64,000 nucleotides of DNA from Paenibacillus sp. HB172176 (GCF_011947265.1 NZ_JAATHD010000010.1:124001-188000), one strand, 5' to 3'; positions 39,401 through 48,893 are shown, numbered from the stretch's first letter. The notes: a model not told the origin generated them from the sequence alone. A program made the numbers and translations.

Positions 39401-39740
39401 CACAGATGCGGGCAAACATTGGGCCTCGGATTACATAGCAAAGGCCGCTCAGAAAAAATGGGTTCAAGGCTTCCCGGATGGAAGCTTCCATCCCGATGAG
39501 CCGATTACGAGGGCGGAGATGGCGGTCATGATCTCCCGGGTCAAAGGTCTCCCTGAAGGATTGCCCATGAGCAAGCCCTTTGAGGATGTGGAGCTAAGCA
39601 AATGGTATGCATCCGCCTTATATGCGATGAAGCAGGACGGAAAGCTCAATGGCAGCGGCAATAATCTCTTTTTCCCGGAAAATACGGCGAGCAGAGCCGA
39701 ATTTGTATCGTTGCTCTATCGTTATTACACCAGTTCATGA
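36444..39740 (+). CDS. SLH-anchored subtilisin-like (S8) protease with PPC repeats
   Basis: Secreted serine protease held on the cell wall. The 1098 residues comprise a signal peptide and Ala-rich N-terminus, an I9-like propeptide (~85-155), a Ser/Thr/Pro-rich linker (~150-270), the S8 domain with Asp308 (VDTGVD), His341 (GHGTSVAG) and Ser499 (GTSMSAP), three pre-peptidase C-terminal-like repeats each opening with EPND (~562, 681, 804), and three SLH domains (~922-1095) that would bind pyruvylated secondary wall polymer. Translation from ATG 36444 has only a weak AAGGCAG ribosome site; ATG 36465 is an alternative. The N-terminal ~80 codons are much more GC-rich than the rest. Likely single-gene unit. 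Confidence 0.93.
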   Translation: MNNVIASMMNREGWPRRLARLVLTLALASAPLAAAAPAAPAAGAAAGPAAAVSARQLAAQQPAAALSRAAETAPSGAAEEQPQSWLLRWSDPALAHELRGVEVLHRQEQAAVLEVRPAADAGEDVDAWLGRLRSELGVAYVEPNSKVSILSDASSASTGKPYALQASSSPEPQSSGSGDDGGIEPTITPPPTEAVEVRESDSQLPTASPSPTPTSAEGSDSTASTEELASGSQSTASAPIENQAAKTLAPVSKDEAAADQASVGKLAASPVTANDPELAKQKYLEQIGAPAAWKTQHDQSELIIALVDTGVDLDHPDLKANLIPGINLLDESKTADDDNGHGTSVAGVIAAAGNNGTGVSGIVWHAKLMPIKALDEWGDGTEKDLGEAIMYAVDHGAKIVELSVGLHRYSPYMLDIVQYAEDHGVLLVAASGNDGLTLGDQVAVKYPAAYPTVLAVGGARADNTPDPRSNSGTELDLLAPWSVYTTEVGGSYHAEEGTSMSAPQVAAAAALILAQHPAYKPYQVRALLRQSAKDIGAPGVDSTSGYGILQIDKALAATLSKDAFEPNDSEAQAAVWPIQTEMNGELASLGDTDWFAVDAPYAGKLTLQWKERLTEGQSAQKARISLYEGSNLSAYKDVSLASDEITFEVRKGRQLIKLQLAQSNQSPGLSYTISNSFVVAPDSYEPNDRSDEAAVLAPGSQTVKGNFHQTADRDWFEITFKQEGRLQLTLSTDFVRIDPGLSVQRDGQPLMLYDDHGEGEAEQSPFISITPGKYYIRVHNAISTQASPTLGEYSLKLDFQPQLADPNEPNDKSYEALEIKPTTEYVGVFDKKEDKDWFQFRLTGQSVVSLAIDGVPLDVPLRLQVFDKQMNALLDTDTGNAGNVHSKELVLPPDIYYVLLTAPQMFQNQYYRLKLNEEGLVSGFRDIAQHWARKEIVSFADKGFITGYSDQRFEPERSITRAEAAAVLVRAFVPMGGDMTARNQTFTDAGKHWASDYIAKAAQKKWVQGFPDGSFHPDEPITRAEMAVMISRVKGLPEGLPMSKPFEDVELSKWYASALYAMKQDGKLNGSGNNLFFPENTASRAEFVSLLYRYYTSS
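36943..36984 (+). repeat. Perfect 18-bp inverted repeat inside the protease linker
   Basis: Arms at 36943-36960 (CGTCGTCCCCTGAACCGC) and 36967-36984 are exact reverse complements, separated by AGTCCA. The repeat lies in the Ser/Pro-rich linker between propeptide and protease domain, where amino-acid constraint is low. Confidence 0.9.
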
Positions 39741-39764
39741 GCTAAGGCGGGTGAAGGGTAAACC

Positions 39765-40034
39765 ATGTTTACCGAAACAAATGATGTGATTAATAACCTG
39801 GGGATGGCCAGCGGCATGCTCGGTCTTTTCTCCTTAATCGCGGAGCTGCTCAGCATTTTCTTCGTTTGGATGCTTTTGCAAGAAGTGAAATGGGAAAGCT
39901 TTTTCCGATTTCCGAGAAATGCGAAGGCGAGAATGCTTCAAGTCGTGCTTTCGGTCGCGGTTGGGCATATGCTGGCTCAATTTATTTTGCAATATTGGGG
40001 CTACACTTTATTATTGAAGGGATTTGTCGAATAA
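39765..40034 (+). CDS. DUF1146 family small membrane protein (YwzB-like)
   Basis: An 89-residue protein with two hydrophobic helices (about 17-40 and 60-80) joined by a basic loop (WESFFRFPRNAKARML). The size and pattern match DUF1146, whose B. subtilis member YwzB is encoded between atpC and murAA. Here murA also follows, 250 bp downstream, but the YwmB gene often found between them is absent. Ribosome site GGCGGGTGAAGGG. Function unknown; membrane location inferred. Confidence 0.85.
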   Translation: MFTETNDVINNLGMASGMLGLFSLIAELLSIFFVWMLLQEVKWESFFRFPRNAKARMLQVVLSVAVGHMLAQFILQYWGYTLLLKGFVE

Positions 40035-40151
40035 CATCGGCGAAACTTGTTAACAATGGGTAATACGGACCTTCATTTTTTCGCGAAAAAAGTCGATACA
40101 TGTAGGAAGAGGTACTTTCGGCCCATTCAGCAATTGGAAACAAACTAATTC

Positions 40152-40181
40152 TTGTCGATAACTGCAGGATAATGTTATGAT
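40152..40181 (+). promoter_or_regulatory. Candidate sigma-A promoter for murA
   Basis: TTGTCG (40152-40157), 18-base spacer, TATGAT (40176-40181), about 100 bases before the murA start. The rest of this 250-bp gap shows nothing else recognisable. Confidence 0.6.
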
Positions 40182-40284
40182 GAAAGATAGTGATTATCTC
40201 GGGACGGAGCAAGAAAGCTTCATTGGCATCAAGCTATCGAGACAACAAAGTACGTAAAATGCTATTCGCGGAGGGAACACAAAA

Positions 40285-41739
40285 ATGACAAAAATAATCG
40301 TCCGCGGAGGAAGGCGCTTAATGGGCACGGTCCGCGTCAGCGGCGCAAAGAATGCAGTGCTCCCCATCCTTGCGGCCTCATTATTAGCGACGGAAGGGGA
40401 AAGCGTCATCCATGACGTTCCGCTCCTTGACGACGTAATGACAATTAAGGATGTGCTTGCCTCTCTCGGCGCGCAGCTCCATTATCATAATGAAACGATG
40501 CGTGTATCAGCGCCGCTTATTTCTTCGTACGAAGCTCCGTATGAATTGATCCGCAAGATGAGAGCCTCTTTCCTCGTCATGGGTCCGATGCTTGCGCGAG
40601 TGGGCAAGGTTAGAATATCCCTTCCGGGCGGCTGCGCGATTGGAACGCGTCCAATTGATCAGCATCTGAAGGGCTTTGAATCGATGGGCGCGGAAATTAT
40701 GCTCGGCCAAGGCTTCATTGAGGCCAGCGTGAACGGACGACTTACGGGCGCCAAGATTTATCTGGATGTGGCAAGCGTAGGCGCGACAGAGAACATTATG
40801 ATGGCGGCTGCGCTCGCATCTGGCACAACAACGATCGAGAATGCGGCTAAGGAACCGGAAATCGTCGATCTTGCCAATTACATTAATGCTATGGGCGGCA
40901 AGATTCGCGGAGCAGGAACAGGCATGATCCGCATTGAGGGTGTCGAGCGCCTGAAAGGCGCAAATCATCATGTCATTCCGGATCGAGTGGAAGCCGGCAC
41001 CTACATGATTGCGGCGGCAATTACCGGCGGCGATGTGTTCGTGGAAGGCGCCATTGCCGATCATCTCACGCCTGTTATTTCCAAGCTGCAGGAAATGGGA
41101 GTAACCATTATCGAGAGCGACAACGGGCTTCAGGTTCGCTCGGCCAAGTCTCTTCGCGCCGTGGATGTGAAGACCCTTCCGCACCCGGGCTTTCCAACGG
41201 ATATGCAATCGCAGATGATGGCATTGCTGCTCGCATCGGAAGGAACCAGCGTGGTGACGGAGACGGTGTTCGAGAATCGCTTCATGCATGTGGAGGAATT
41301 CCAGAAGATGAGCGCCAGCATTAAGGTTGACGGGCGTTCGGCTATCGTGACCGGCGGCCTTCCGCTGACGGGAGCCAAAGTATGCGCTACCGATCTTCGC
41401 GCGGGAGCCGCTCTGATCTGCGCCGCCTTGCGCGCGGAAGGAGAGACGGAGGTAACGGGGCTGCATCATGTAGATCGCGGTTATGTGAACATAACGGGCA
41501 AGCTTGCATCGCTCGGCGCGGATATCGCGCGGGTTGAAGAAGGACTTGTTCATGCATCGACAGCTGCGGCTTCAGCCAAGATCGTTGAGCTTGGCAATGA
41601 AGCGATTGCGGCGTCGGCAGTCGCGGCTCATGCGTTGAACAAGGGCCAGGCAGCCGCAAGCGCAACAATGTCTGATTCTTCCTCCTTCAAGCGCGAGAAG
41701 GAAGTTGCGGTTATGAAGGTTCAGCCGACCTGGGCATAA
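40285..41739 (+). CDS. murA: UDP-N-acetylglucosamine 1-carboxyvinyltransferase
   Basis: First committed step of peptidoglycan synthesis: transfers enolpyruvate from PEP to UDP-GlcNAc in the cytoplasm. Catalytic Cys117 is in [15 protein letters not shown], so the enzyme should be fosfomycin-sensitive in principle. Other landmarks are [27 protein letters not shown] and the C-terminal [20 protein letters not shown]. At 484 residues it is some 45-60 longer than most MurA proteins because of an Ala/Ser-rich C-terminal tail after about residue 430. GGAGGG precedes the ATG. The DUF1146 gene lies upstream; no spoIID gene follows. Confidence 0.97.
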   Translation: MTKIIVRGGRRLMGTVRVSGAKNAVLPILAASLLATEGESVIHDVPLLDDVMTIKDVLASLGAQLHYHNETMRVSAPLISSYEAPYELIRKMRASFLVMGPMLARVGKVRISLPGGCAIGTRPIDQHLKGFESMGAEIMLGQGFIEASVNGRLTGAKIYLDVASVGATENIMMAAALASGTTTIENAAKEPEIVDLANYINAMGGKIRGAGTGMIRIEGVERLKGANHHVIPDRVEAGTYMIAAAITGGDVFVEGAIADHLTPVISKLQEMGVTIIESDNGLQVRSAKSLRAVDVKTLPHPGFPTDMQSQMMALLLASEGTSVVTETVFENRFMHVEEFQKMSASIKVDGRSAIVTGGLPLTGAKVCATDLRAGAALICAALRAEGETEVTGLHHVDRGYVNITGKLASLGADIARVEEGLVHASTAAASAKIVELGNEAIAASAVAAHALNKGQAAASATMSDSSSFKREKEVAVMKVQPTWA

Positions 41740-41771
41740 CGCCCTGCCTTTTGCAATACAGCGGATCTACC

Positions 41772-41843
41772 AAGCGGGAAACTATCTTGCAACCATCAAG
41801 GCATAGGGCTTTGACGGATGGAAGATAGTTCCTCGCTTTTTTT
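41772..41843 (+). terminator. Long terminator hairpin after murA
   Basis: Outer arms AAGCG/CGCTT and AAACTATCTT/AAGATAGTT, with an inner CATC/GATG pairing, end in a run of seven T at 41837-41843. Confidence 0.9.
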
Positions 41844-41958
41844 GGTGCTTCTAAAATATTTCCACCCCGTCAGCTAAAAATCATCCTACTCGCGGCTAGT
41901 CCTTTCGCGCTATGATAGAAGGAGACGGAGGAGCAGGAAAGGAAGCGCGTGAACGCCT

Positions 41959-43743
41959 ATGTCCAAGAGACGATGGAATAATATCACCTTCAAGAACCGC
42001 ATTATCTTCATCTTTCTGATCAGCAGCCTGACGCCGTTCATCTGTCTGGGCTTTATCTCGTTCTATACGATTGATTCCATTATCGGCAATAAAGTTGAGA
42101 ACGCTTTCCAGAGCAATCTGAAGCAGGATCTTATGCTGCTTGAGAACACGCTTAACAATATGAATCATGTGTCGCAGCAGCTCGCTTACGGCGGAGGCGC
42201 GAATAAACTGATCGAGCAGCTTGCGACGGAGCGGGAGCCCTATGAGAAGCTGCGTCTCAACAATGAAATACGAACCGAGCTTAATATTATTACCTTCTCC
42301 AATCCGAATATCGGATTACTGCTGTATTACAGTCCGGATGACGGGACGTATGAATTCGAGAACTTCCGAGTGCGCGAAGGCTTCTCGCCGGAGAAATTGC
42401 CGCTTATGGCCGACTCTCCGGAGATTGCGTATTACGGCCCGCATCTCAGCTATAACGGTTCGATTAATCAATATGTGTTCAGCTTGATGCGCAAGGTGAA
42501 TCTGCCCGATCAGAATCTCTACTTATATATTGAGTCGGGGCGCAATGCGATTGCTACTTTGTTCGCGCCCCAGAATCGCAAAGAGAGTACCCGCAGATTG
42601 ATTCTGCTTGATACGACGGGCAGAATTACCTTCAGCGAGGTGCCGGACGCATTCAAGGAGCAGGAATTATTCCCCGGAGTTAGTGTCGGAGCGGTGGGTA
42701 AGGGCAATGACAGCACTTCGCAATCCGGTTATGCGGGGGGCTACTTCTGGAGCAAGGAGACGAGCAATCAGGGCTGGAGCATCGTGTCCATCGTACCGGA
42801 GGGAGAGCTGCATCAGGAGCGAAACCGCTGGCTGCTGCAGATTTCGGGAGTTTTCCTCCTATTTATCATCGTCGCCATGTTTTTTGCATGGCTGCTGTGG
42901 AAGATGGTGTACCGGCCACTGGATAAATTCCATCGCGAGATCAAATCGCTAATCCACTCAGATGATCGCGAGCACAGGGAATTGACGCATATTCCGGAAT
43001 TCGATTATTTGCTGTATCAGACTCGCAGCATGAAGGGGAAGATATGGGCGCTCTATGAGGAGATCGAGCAGAAGGAGAAGCGGAGGGGAGAGCTTGAGGT
43101 CGAGAAGCTGCTGTACCAGATTAATCCGCATTTCCTCATGAACACACTGGACACCGTGCATTGGTTGGCGCTCATGAACGGCCAGAAGGAAATCGACAAG
43201 CTGGTGCTGAGTCTGAACAAGCTGCTCTATTATAATCTCGGGAAGATGGGCGAGACCTCGACCATCGGCGATGAGATCAACGCGCTCAAGGAATATTTGC
43301 AGCTGCAGCAAATTCGGTATGATTTTCAATTCGATGTGGATATTGAGGTTGACACGAATTCTCTGACGCTGTCGAGTCCAAGATTTCTGCTGCAGCCGCT
43401 GGTGGAGAATGCGCTCTATCATGGCGTAAGCGACGACGGTTATATTCATGTCAGCGTCTTGCCCGGGGAGGGGGGCTTGCAGATTACGATACAGGATAAT
43501 GGAGCGGGCATGACCAAGGAGCAGATCGAGCAGTTGCTTGGCGATGATAGCGAAGACAGCCATAAAGTCGGAATGGGTATCGGGATGAAATATGTAAAGC
43601 GGATTCTGCATGCCAATTATGGAGACGAAGCCAAGCTGCACATCCGGAGCGAGCTGGGGAAAGGCACGGTTATCGCCTTGCGCCTGCCCGTGTCAGCTCC
43701 TGCAGCGCTCATGCCTGCCGAGCGGAAGGAGGAACTCGAATGA
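41959..43743 (+). CDS. YesM-type sensor histidine kinase
   Basis: Second LytS/YesM-class kinase in the window, 594 residues. Membrane helices at about 14-36 and 292-316 flank an extracellular sensor. After a HAMP-like stretch comes the phospho-acceptor His391 (QINPHFLMNTLDTVHW) and the ATPase domain (LQPLVENALYHG, IGMGIGMKYVKRIL). A possible -10 TATGAT (41911-41916) lies upstream. The stop overlaps the regulator gene by ATGA. It is followed by an LplABC-type importer it probably controls. Confidence 0.93.
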   Translation: MSKRRWNNITFKNRIIFIFLISSLTPFICLGFISFYTIDSIIGNKVENAFQSNLKQDLMLLENTLNNMNHVSQQLAYGGGANKLIEQLATEREPYEKLRLNNEIRTELNIITFSNPNIGLLLYYSPDDGTYEFENFRVREGFSPEKLPLMADSPEIAYYGPHLSYNGSINQYVFSLMRKVNLPDQNLYLYIESGRNAIATLFAPQNRKESTRRLILLDTTGRITFSEVPDAFKEQELFPGVSVGAVGKGNDSTSQSGYAGGYFWSKETSNQGWSIVSIVPEGELHQERNRWLLQISGVFLLFIIVAMFFAWLLWKMVYRPLDKFHREIKSLIHSDDREHRELTHIPEFDYLLYQTRSMKGKIWALYEEIEQKEKRRGELEVEKLLYQINPHFLMNTLDTVHWLALMNGQKEIDKLVLSLNKLLYYNLGKMGETSTIGDEINALKEYLQLQQIRYDFQFDVDIEVDTNSLTLSSPRFLLQPLVENALYHGVSDDGYIHVSVLPGEGGLQITIQDNGAGMTKEQIEQLLGDDSEDSHKVGMGIGMKYVKRILHANYGDEAKLHIRSELGKGTVIALRLPVSAPAALMPAERKEELE

Positions 43744-45104
43744 TACGCGTATTAATCGTAGATGATGACAAGCTGGTGCGCAAAGGTCTAATCTCCTCGA
43801 TGCCGTGGGAGGAATTCGGCATGGAGATTGCAGGCGAAGCTAATAATGGCGAGAATGCGTTGAAGTTTATGGAGAATCATGAGATTGATCTGCTGCTGAC
43901 GGATCTGTCGATGCCGGTCATGTCGGGCATTGAGCTCATGCGGATTGTTCGGAAGAGATACGAGCATGTGCCGATTGTCGTGCTGTCGCTGCATCAGGAT
44001 TTCGAGTATGTGCAGGAGGCGCTGCGCCTTGGAGCTATTGATTATATTGCCAAAATTCAGTTGGAGGAGGAGCAGTTCGAGGAGGTGCTCGGCCGCATAG
44101 TCCGGTTAATGGAGCAGAAGGAAGGAGGGAGGAGGAAAGCGATACAGCCTGACGCGGGCGGTTTGCAGGGCGATGAGATCTACGCTTACTATGCCATGCA
44201 TGTGAATGTGGAAGAGACTCGAACAGGGCAGAGTCTGCAAGGCTTATTAATGGAGGCGGAACCGGGCATCTGGTACGGCGCCGAGCCGTTGCCCGCCGAT
44301 CATCCTGTCGTTTCCACGCTTGCCTGTGTTCGCTTCGTCAATCTCGGGAAGAAGGACAGGAGGAGTTTGCTTGGCTTGCTTCGTGCATACGGCAAGAAAG
44401 AGCTGTTCTATGATTACGAACCTGAACAGGGCTGCCGCGAGCTTTTGGCGAGCGAGGTCTTGAAATGCGCCGGAGACAAATCGGGCGACATCGTCGGGAT
44501 GGATGAGCTGAAGACGAGATGGGGCGCGGCGGATTGGATGCAGGATGACGAGCTGTACGCGCGACAGCTTGCGGAGCTGAAGGCGCTGAGGCTGCCTTCC
44601 GTCCGTCTGGCTCGCATCTTCTATTCCTTATCGGATGAATGGAACAGGCTGTATCAGGCGATTCTTGCGGAACCGATCAGGATCGAGGATTTCTTCCCGA
44701 GCTGGCATCGATTCGAGCAGTGGCTGAACGAGGTGCGGGAGCGGATTAGCCAGGCAGGAGCGAAACAGCAGTTCTCCCCGGAGATTCAAAGCAGCATTCT
44801 GAAGGCGGTTGGTTTGGCGCAGCAGTATCTGGGCGAGGGAATTTCCTCATCCGAGATGGCGCATCGAGTCAATATGAGCGGCAGCTACTTCAGTCAATGC
44901 TTCAAGCAGTATATGGGCCAGACTTATACCGATTACATGAGAGATATTCGCATGGAACGGGCGAAGGAGTATCTTCGCGGCACATCGAAGACGATTCAAT
45001 GGATTGCGGAGCAGATCGGCTATACGGACGAGAAATATTTCTCGCGATTATTCCGGGAGCATAGCGGCATCTTGCCAAGCGAGTATCGGCAGCAGGGGAA
45101 ATAG
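43740..45104 (+). CDS. YesN-type AraC-family response regulator
   Basis: Partner regulator of the preceding kinase, 454 residues. Receiver domain with Asp55 (LLTDLSMPVMSG) and acidic pocket VDDD; a divergent middle segment (~125-350); C-terminal AraC helix-turn-helix pair (GISSSEMAHRVNMSGSYFSQ, then KTIQWIAEQIGYTDEKYFSR). The likely target is the binding-protein promoter 213 bp downstream. A 7-bp inverted repeat (GGGTAGA 45174-45180, TCTACCC 45218-45224) lies in that gap but its role is unclear. Confidence 0.94.
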   Translation: MIRVLIVDDDKLVRKGLISSMPWEEFGMEIAGEANNGENALKFMENHEIDLLLTDLSMPVMSGIELMRIVRKRYEHVPIVVLSLHQDFEYVQEALRLGAIDYIAKIQLEEEQFEEVLGRIVRLMEQKEGGRRKAIQPDAGGLQGDEIYAYYAMHVNVEETRTGQSLQGLLMEAEPGIWYGAEPLPADHPVVSTLACVRFVNLGKKDRRSLLGLLRAYGKKELFYDYEPEQGCRELLASEVLKCAGDKSGDIVGMDELKTRWGAADWMQDDELYARQLAELKALRLPSVRLARIFYSLSDEWNRLYQAILAEPIRIEDFFPSWHRFEQWLNEVRERISQAGAKQQFSPEIQSSILKAVGLAQQYLGEGISSSEMAHRVNMSGSYFSQCFKQYMGQTYTDYMRDIRMERAKEYLRGTSKTIQWIAEQIGYTDEKYFSRLFREHSGILPSEYRQQGK

Positions 45105-45317
45105 CCGAGCAGAGAGCGACTTGCACAGCAAGAGGAGGGGAATCGGGGAGAAGGTAGAAGACGTGCGGAAGGAGGGTAGAACCTTTTCGCGCGTCTCTTG
45201 TTTTCTAAAGCGATTGCTCTACCCTGACTGCGTCAAGCTCTCTATCCCGGCGCTGCGCGGGAGCGTGATACAGTAGGGATGTCGATAAAATCATGATGAA
45301 GAACAAGGGGGATACAC

Positions 45318-47033
45318 ATGAAGAAGGCTGTTTTCTGGGTAGTTGCCGTCATGCTTGTGACAGCAACCTTGACCGCGTGCAGCGGCAACGGCAACAACAG
45401 CAATAATAGCGGAGGGGCGACAACCGCTCCGAGCAGCAGCGCGGAGACGCCTGCGGCAACAACAGCTGCGGACGAGGTGATTGATCCGTTCGCCAAGTTC
45501 GACGAGCCGACGGAAATCTCGATCGGTCGCGCGATTGACCCGAACTACAAGTACGACGGCAGCGACACGGCGGAGGACAATGTGTACACGCGCTGGCTCA
45601 GCGACAAATACAACATTGTGGTGAAACATGCTTGGGAGGCTGCCCAGGGCAATGACTACCAGCAGAAGGTGAGCCTCGCGATCTCCAGCAACGACTTGCC
45701 GGACGCGCTGGTTGTGAACGAGACGCAGCTGAGACAGATGGTGAAGGCGGGACAGCTTGCCGATTTGCAAGAGGTGTATGACCAGTACGCCAGTCCGGAA
45801 TTGAAAGCGGTGTACGATTCCAATCCGGGACTGCTGGACAGCGTAACCTTCGACGGCAAGCTGTACGCGCTGCCGGAGACGACGCTGCCGTCCGCTCCGA
45901 TGACCTGGATTCGCAAGGATTGGCTGGATGAGCTGGGACTCGAAGCGCCGAAGTCGCTGGATGATCTGAAGGCGATCGCGCAAGCATTCATTGAAAACAA
46001 GATGGGCGGCGAGAACACGGTCGGCATCATCGGCACGCAGCAAGGCGGAACATTATCGTCCAACTTCCTGGCATCGACAGATCATTGGTACAACTTCGCT
46101 CCGCTGTTCTTCGCCAATGACGCGTATCCGGGAATCTGGGTGGAGGATGCGAACGGCGATGCGGTTTACGGCTCGATTACAGAGGAGACGAAGACGGCTC
46201 TCTCCATGATGAGCGATTGGTACAAGAACGGCATTCTCGACAAGGAGCTGGGCATTCGCAAGAGCACGGCAGAGGTAGTGGCAAGCGGTCAAACCGGCAT
46301 CTTCTTCGGACCGTGGTGGTCGGCGTACAATCTGGCGGATTCGATGGCGAATGATCCTAACGCGAACTGGAGACCTTACGCGGCGCCGGTGGACGCAGCG
46401 GGCAAGTTCAACTCCAATCAGGCAACGGGCAGCAGCTATATCGTGGTAAGCAAGAAGGCGAAGCATCCGGAAGCAGTCATCAAGATGACGACACTTCATA
46501 AATGGGGCAAGGATGAAGAGTACAAGACATTGACGGCGGGCAAGGAAATGACCTCGCAAGAGGTGCCGTTGTTCCTGATCCTCGGTGCGGGCGATCAGTT
46601 GGAATATGCGGTGGATGCGCTGCGCAAAGTGTTGAAGGATGAGATGACGGTCGATGATGTCGACAATATCAACTATGGCTGGGCTTACGAAATGGCGACG
46701 CATGTGAAGGCAATCAAGCTTGATCCGGTGGACGACTATGATATTCAATATTTTGATCAGAAGACCGATCCCGGATTCTTCACGCATATCTATGCGCATC
46801 TGAACGGCGGCTCAACCTTCGTCGATGCGGATATCAACTGGGTGCGAAGCATCGCAACCGCTCAGACGAAAACGATGGAATCGAGATGGACCAACCTGAA
46901 GAAGCTCGAGGACGAGACGTTCCTCAAAATCATTCTTGGCAGCGAGGACATCAGCGCGTTTGACGATTTCGTGAAGAAGTGGAAGGAGCAAGGCGGCGAT
47001 AAAGTAACCGAAGAGGTTAAGGCGTTGCAATAG
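45318..47033 (+). CDS. LplA/YtcQ-type ABC importer binding lipoprotein
   Basis: Large extracellular sugar-binding lipoprotein, 571 residues, with lipobox TLTAC (Cys21), an Asn/Ser/Thr-rich linker, and the binding fold including LPETTLPSAPMTWIRKDWLD typical of LplA-like proteins. AAGGGGG precedes the ATG. It is the first gene of an importer operon with two permeases. The length and sequence type are usual for large oligosaccharide or polysaccharide fragments in Paenibacillaceae; ligand unknown. Confidence 0.93.
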   Translation: MKKAVFWVVAVMLVTATLTACSGNGNNSNNSGGATTAPSSSAETPAATTAADEVIDPFAKFDEPTEISIGRAIDPNYKYDGSDTAEDNVYTRWLSDKYNIVVKHAWEAAQGNDYQQKVSLAISSNDLPDALVVNETQLRQMVKAGQLADLQEVYDQYASPELKAVYDSNPGLLDSVTFDGKLYALPETTLPSAPMTWIRKDWLDELGLEAPKSLDDLKAIAQAFIENKMGGENTVGIIGTQQGGTLSSNFLASTDHWYNFAPLFFANDAYPGIWVEDANGDAVYGSITEETKTALSMMSDWYKNGILDKELGIRKSTAEVVASGQTGIFFGPWWSAYNLADSMANDPNANWRPYAAPVDAAGKFNSNQATGSSYIVVSKKAKHPEAVIKMTTLHKWGKDEEYKTLTAGKEMTSQEVPLFLILGAGDQLEYAVDALRKVLKDEMTVDDVDNINYGWAYEMATHVKAIKLDPVDDYDIQYFDQKTDPGFFTHIYAHLNGGSTFVDADINWVRSIATAQTKTMESRWTNLKKLEDETFLKIILGSEDISAFDDFVKKWKEQGGDKVTEEVKALQ

Positions 47034-47046
47034 AACAGCAGCCGGG

Positions 47047-47067
47047 GACGAGCGCTTGCCGCTCGTC
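47047..47067 (+). other. Hairpin between binding-protein and permease genes
   Basis: Perfect 8-bp stem GACGAGCG/CGCTCGTC with a 5-base loop, 14 bp after the binding-protein stop. No T-run follows, so it is better read as a 3'-end stabiliser of the upstream message than as a terminator. Confidence 0.6.
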
Positions 47068-47097
47068 TTGCTATTCGAGCAGGAGGAAGTGGGGAGA

Positions 47098-47988
47098 ATG
47101 ATACACAGAAGCTTTGCGAAACATTTCATCATCATGCTGCTGCCCGGACTCTTGTGGTTGATCTTCTATAACCTCTATCCGATGTACGGCGTCATTACGG
47201 CATTCAAGGAATTCAATCCGGGCATCGGCATTCTGAAGTCTCCCTGGGTGGGGCTGGACAACTTTGAGTACATGTTCGAGCTGGACGACAGCAAGCTGAT
47301 CTTCCGGAACACCATTGTCATTGCCTTTGCCAAAATGGTTGGGAACCTGCTCGTGCCGCTGGTCTTCGCGCTCATGCTCAATGAAGTGAAGAACCGCATG
47401 CTGACGCGCACGGTTCAGACGATCGTCTATCTGCCCCATTTCTTGTCCTGGGTCATCGTGGCGGGCATGATGCTCGATATCTTCTCGTATTCGGGCCCGG
47501 TGAATCAACTGCTGATGGGACTTGGCTTCGAGCCGAAGCTGTTCTTCGCGGACGCTTCGATGTTTCCGGCGCTTGTCGTCGGCAGCGATATCTGGAAGGA
47601 ATTCGGCTTCAACGCGATCATCTTCTTCGCGGCGCTGACGTCGATCAATCCGGAGATGTACGAGGCGGCGGCGATCGACGGGGCTTCGCAGTGGAAGCGG
47701 CTCGTCAAGATTACGCTTCCTAGCATTATGCCGGTTGCGGCTTTGCTGGCAACGCTGAGTCTTGGCAATATTTTGAATGCGGGCTTCGATCAAATCTTCA
47801 ATATGTACAACCCATCCGTCTACTCGACGGGAGATATTGTGGATACCTGGGTGTACCGCGCGGGTCTCATCGATATGCAGTACGGGCTCGCTTCGGCGGT
47901 AGGCTTGCTGAAATCGATTGTGGGCATGTGTCTGATCGCGGTATCGTATACGCTGGCGTACCGGTTCGCGAATTACCGGATTTTCTAG
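47098..47988 (+). CDS. LplB-type ABC importer permease
   Basis: Transmembrane subunit of the importer, 296 residues with six helices. It opens with LPGLLWLIFYNLYPMYGVITAFKE in the LplB/YteP manner and has the EAA loop EAAAIDGASQWKRLVKITLP. ATG 47098 has AGGAGGAA nine bases upstream; in-frame GTG 47089 overlaps that site. LplC-type gene follows after 20 bp. Confidence 0.94.
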   Translation: MIHRSFAKHFIIMLLPGLLWLIFYNLYPMYGVITAFKEFNPGIGILKSPWVGLDNFEYMFELDDSKLIFRNTIVIAFAKMVGNLLVPLVFALMLNEVKNRMLTRTVQTIVYLPHFLSWVIVAGMMLDIFSYSGPVNQLLMGLGFEPKLFFADASMFPALVVGSDIWKEFGFNAIIFFAALTSINPEMYEAAAIDGASQWKRLVKITLPSIMPVAALLATLSLGNILNAGFDQIFNMYNPSVYSTGDIVDTWVYRAGLIDMQYGLASAVGLLKSIVGMCLIAVSYTLAYRFANYRIF

Positions 47989-48008
47989 GAAAGGTTGGGT
48001 GAAGAGCT

Positions 48009-48893
48009 ATGATAACCGAACGTTCGGCGGCATCAAGACTTCTCAATGGCGTGAACTTGCTGCTGCTCGTGCTGATTATGCTGCTCTGTCTCGTTCCCGT
48101 CTGGTATACGCTGTCGATCTCGCTCAGCGACAAGGCGGCGGCTTCTGCAGGGCAAGTATTCCTGTGGCCGAAGGGCCTCACCTTCGGTTCTTATACAACG
48201 ATTATGCATGACGGGCAGTTCTTCACGTCGTTCTTCATCTCGGTGCAGAGGGTGGTGTACGGGGCGGCGATTTCGTTCTTCGTCGTGCTGCTGATGGCGT
48301 ATCCGTTGTCGAAAACGTCGAAGGAGTTCAAGCCGCGAAATATCATTATGTGGCTGCTCGTGTTCGCAATGCTGTTCAACGGCGGCTTGGTGCCATGGTA
48401 TTTGACCATGAAATCGCTCGGCATGATCAACAATATATGGGGACTAGTGCTGGGGGGCGGCCTGCCGGTATTCAACGTTATTCTCGTCATGAACTATTTG
48501 CGCAATATGCCGAAGGAGATGGAAGAATCCGCGATGATCGACGGAGCGGGGCCTTGGCGCATTCTGCTCGGCATCTGCCTGCCGCTCGCGGTCCCCGTGC
48601 TGGCGACCATCCTGGTGTTCACAATCGTGTATCACTGGAATGAGTTTTTTCAGGCGTTGGTGCTGATGAACAAAACGGATCATTATCCGCTGCAATCATA
48701 CATCCGACAGGTGGCGGTCGTGATTGATCCGACCAAGATGGACGCGGAATCGGTGAAAAGGATGTCGACGCTGTCGAATCAGACGCTGAACGCGGCGAAA
48801 ATCTTCATCTCCATGCTGCCGCTGCTCGTCATCTATCCGTTCTTACAGAAGTATTTTGTGAAGGGCATTACGCTTGGCTCGGTGAAGGGTTAG
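48009..48893 (+). CDS. LplC/YtcP-type ABC importer permease
   Basis: Second transmembrane subunit, 294 residues with six helices and EAA loop ESAMIDGAGPWRILLGICLP. The ending KYFVKGITLGSVKG is characteristic of this family. No ATPase gene is linked. The amylase gene starts 128 bp downstream on the same strand without a visible terminator between. Confidence 0.94.
   Translation: MITERSAASRLLNGVNLLLLVLIMLLCLVPVWYTLSISLSDKAAASAGQVFLWPKGLTFGSYTTIMHDGQFFTSFFISVQRVVYGAAISFFVVLLMAYPLSKTSKEFKPRNIIMWLLVFAMLFNGGLVPWYLTMKSLGMINNIWGLVLGGGLPVFNVILVMNYLRNMPKEMEESAMIDGAGPWRILLGICLPLAVPVLATILVFTIVYHWNEFFQALVLMNKTDHYPLQSYIRQVAVVIDPTKMDAESVKRMSTLSNQTLNAAKIFISMLPLLVIYPFLQKYFVKGITLGSVKG

Noticed and set aside
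45174..45224. 7-bp inverted repeat GGGTAGA/TCTACCC upstream of the LplA-type gene
   Set aside because: Short arms with a 37-base loop; too weak to call as an operator or terminator.
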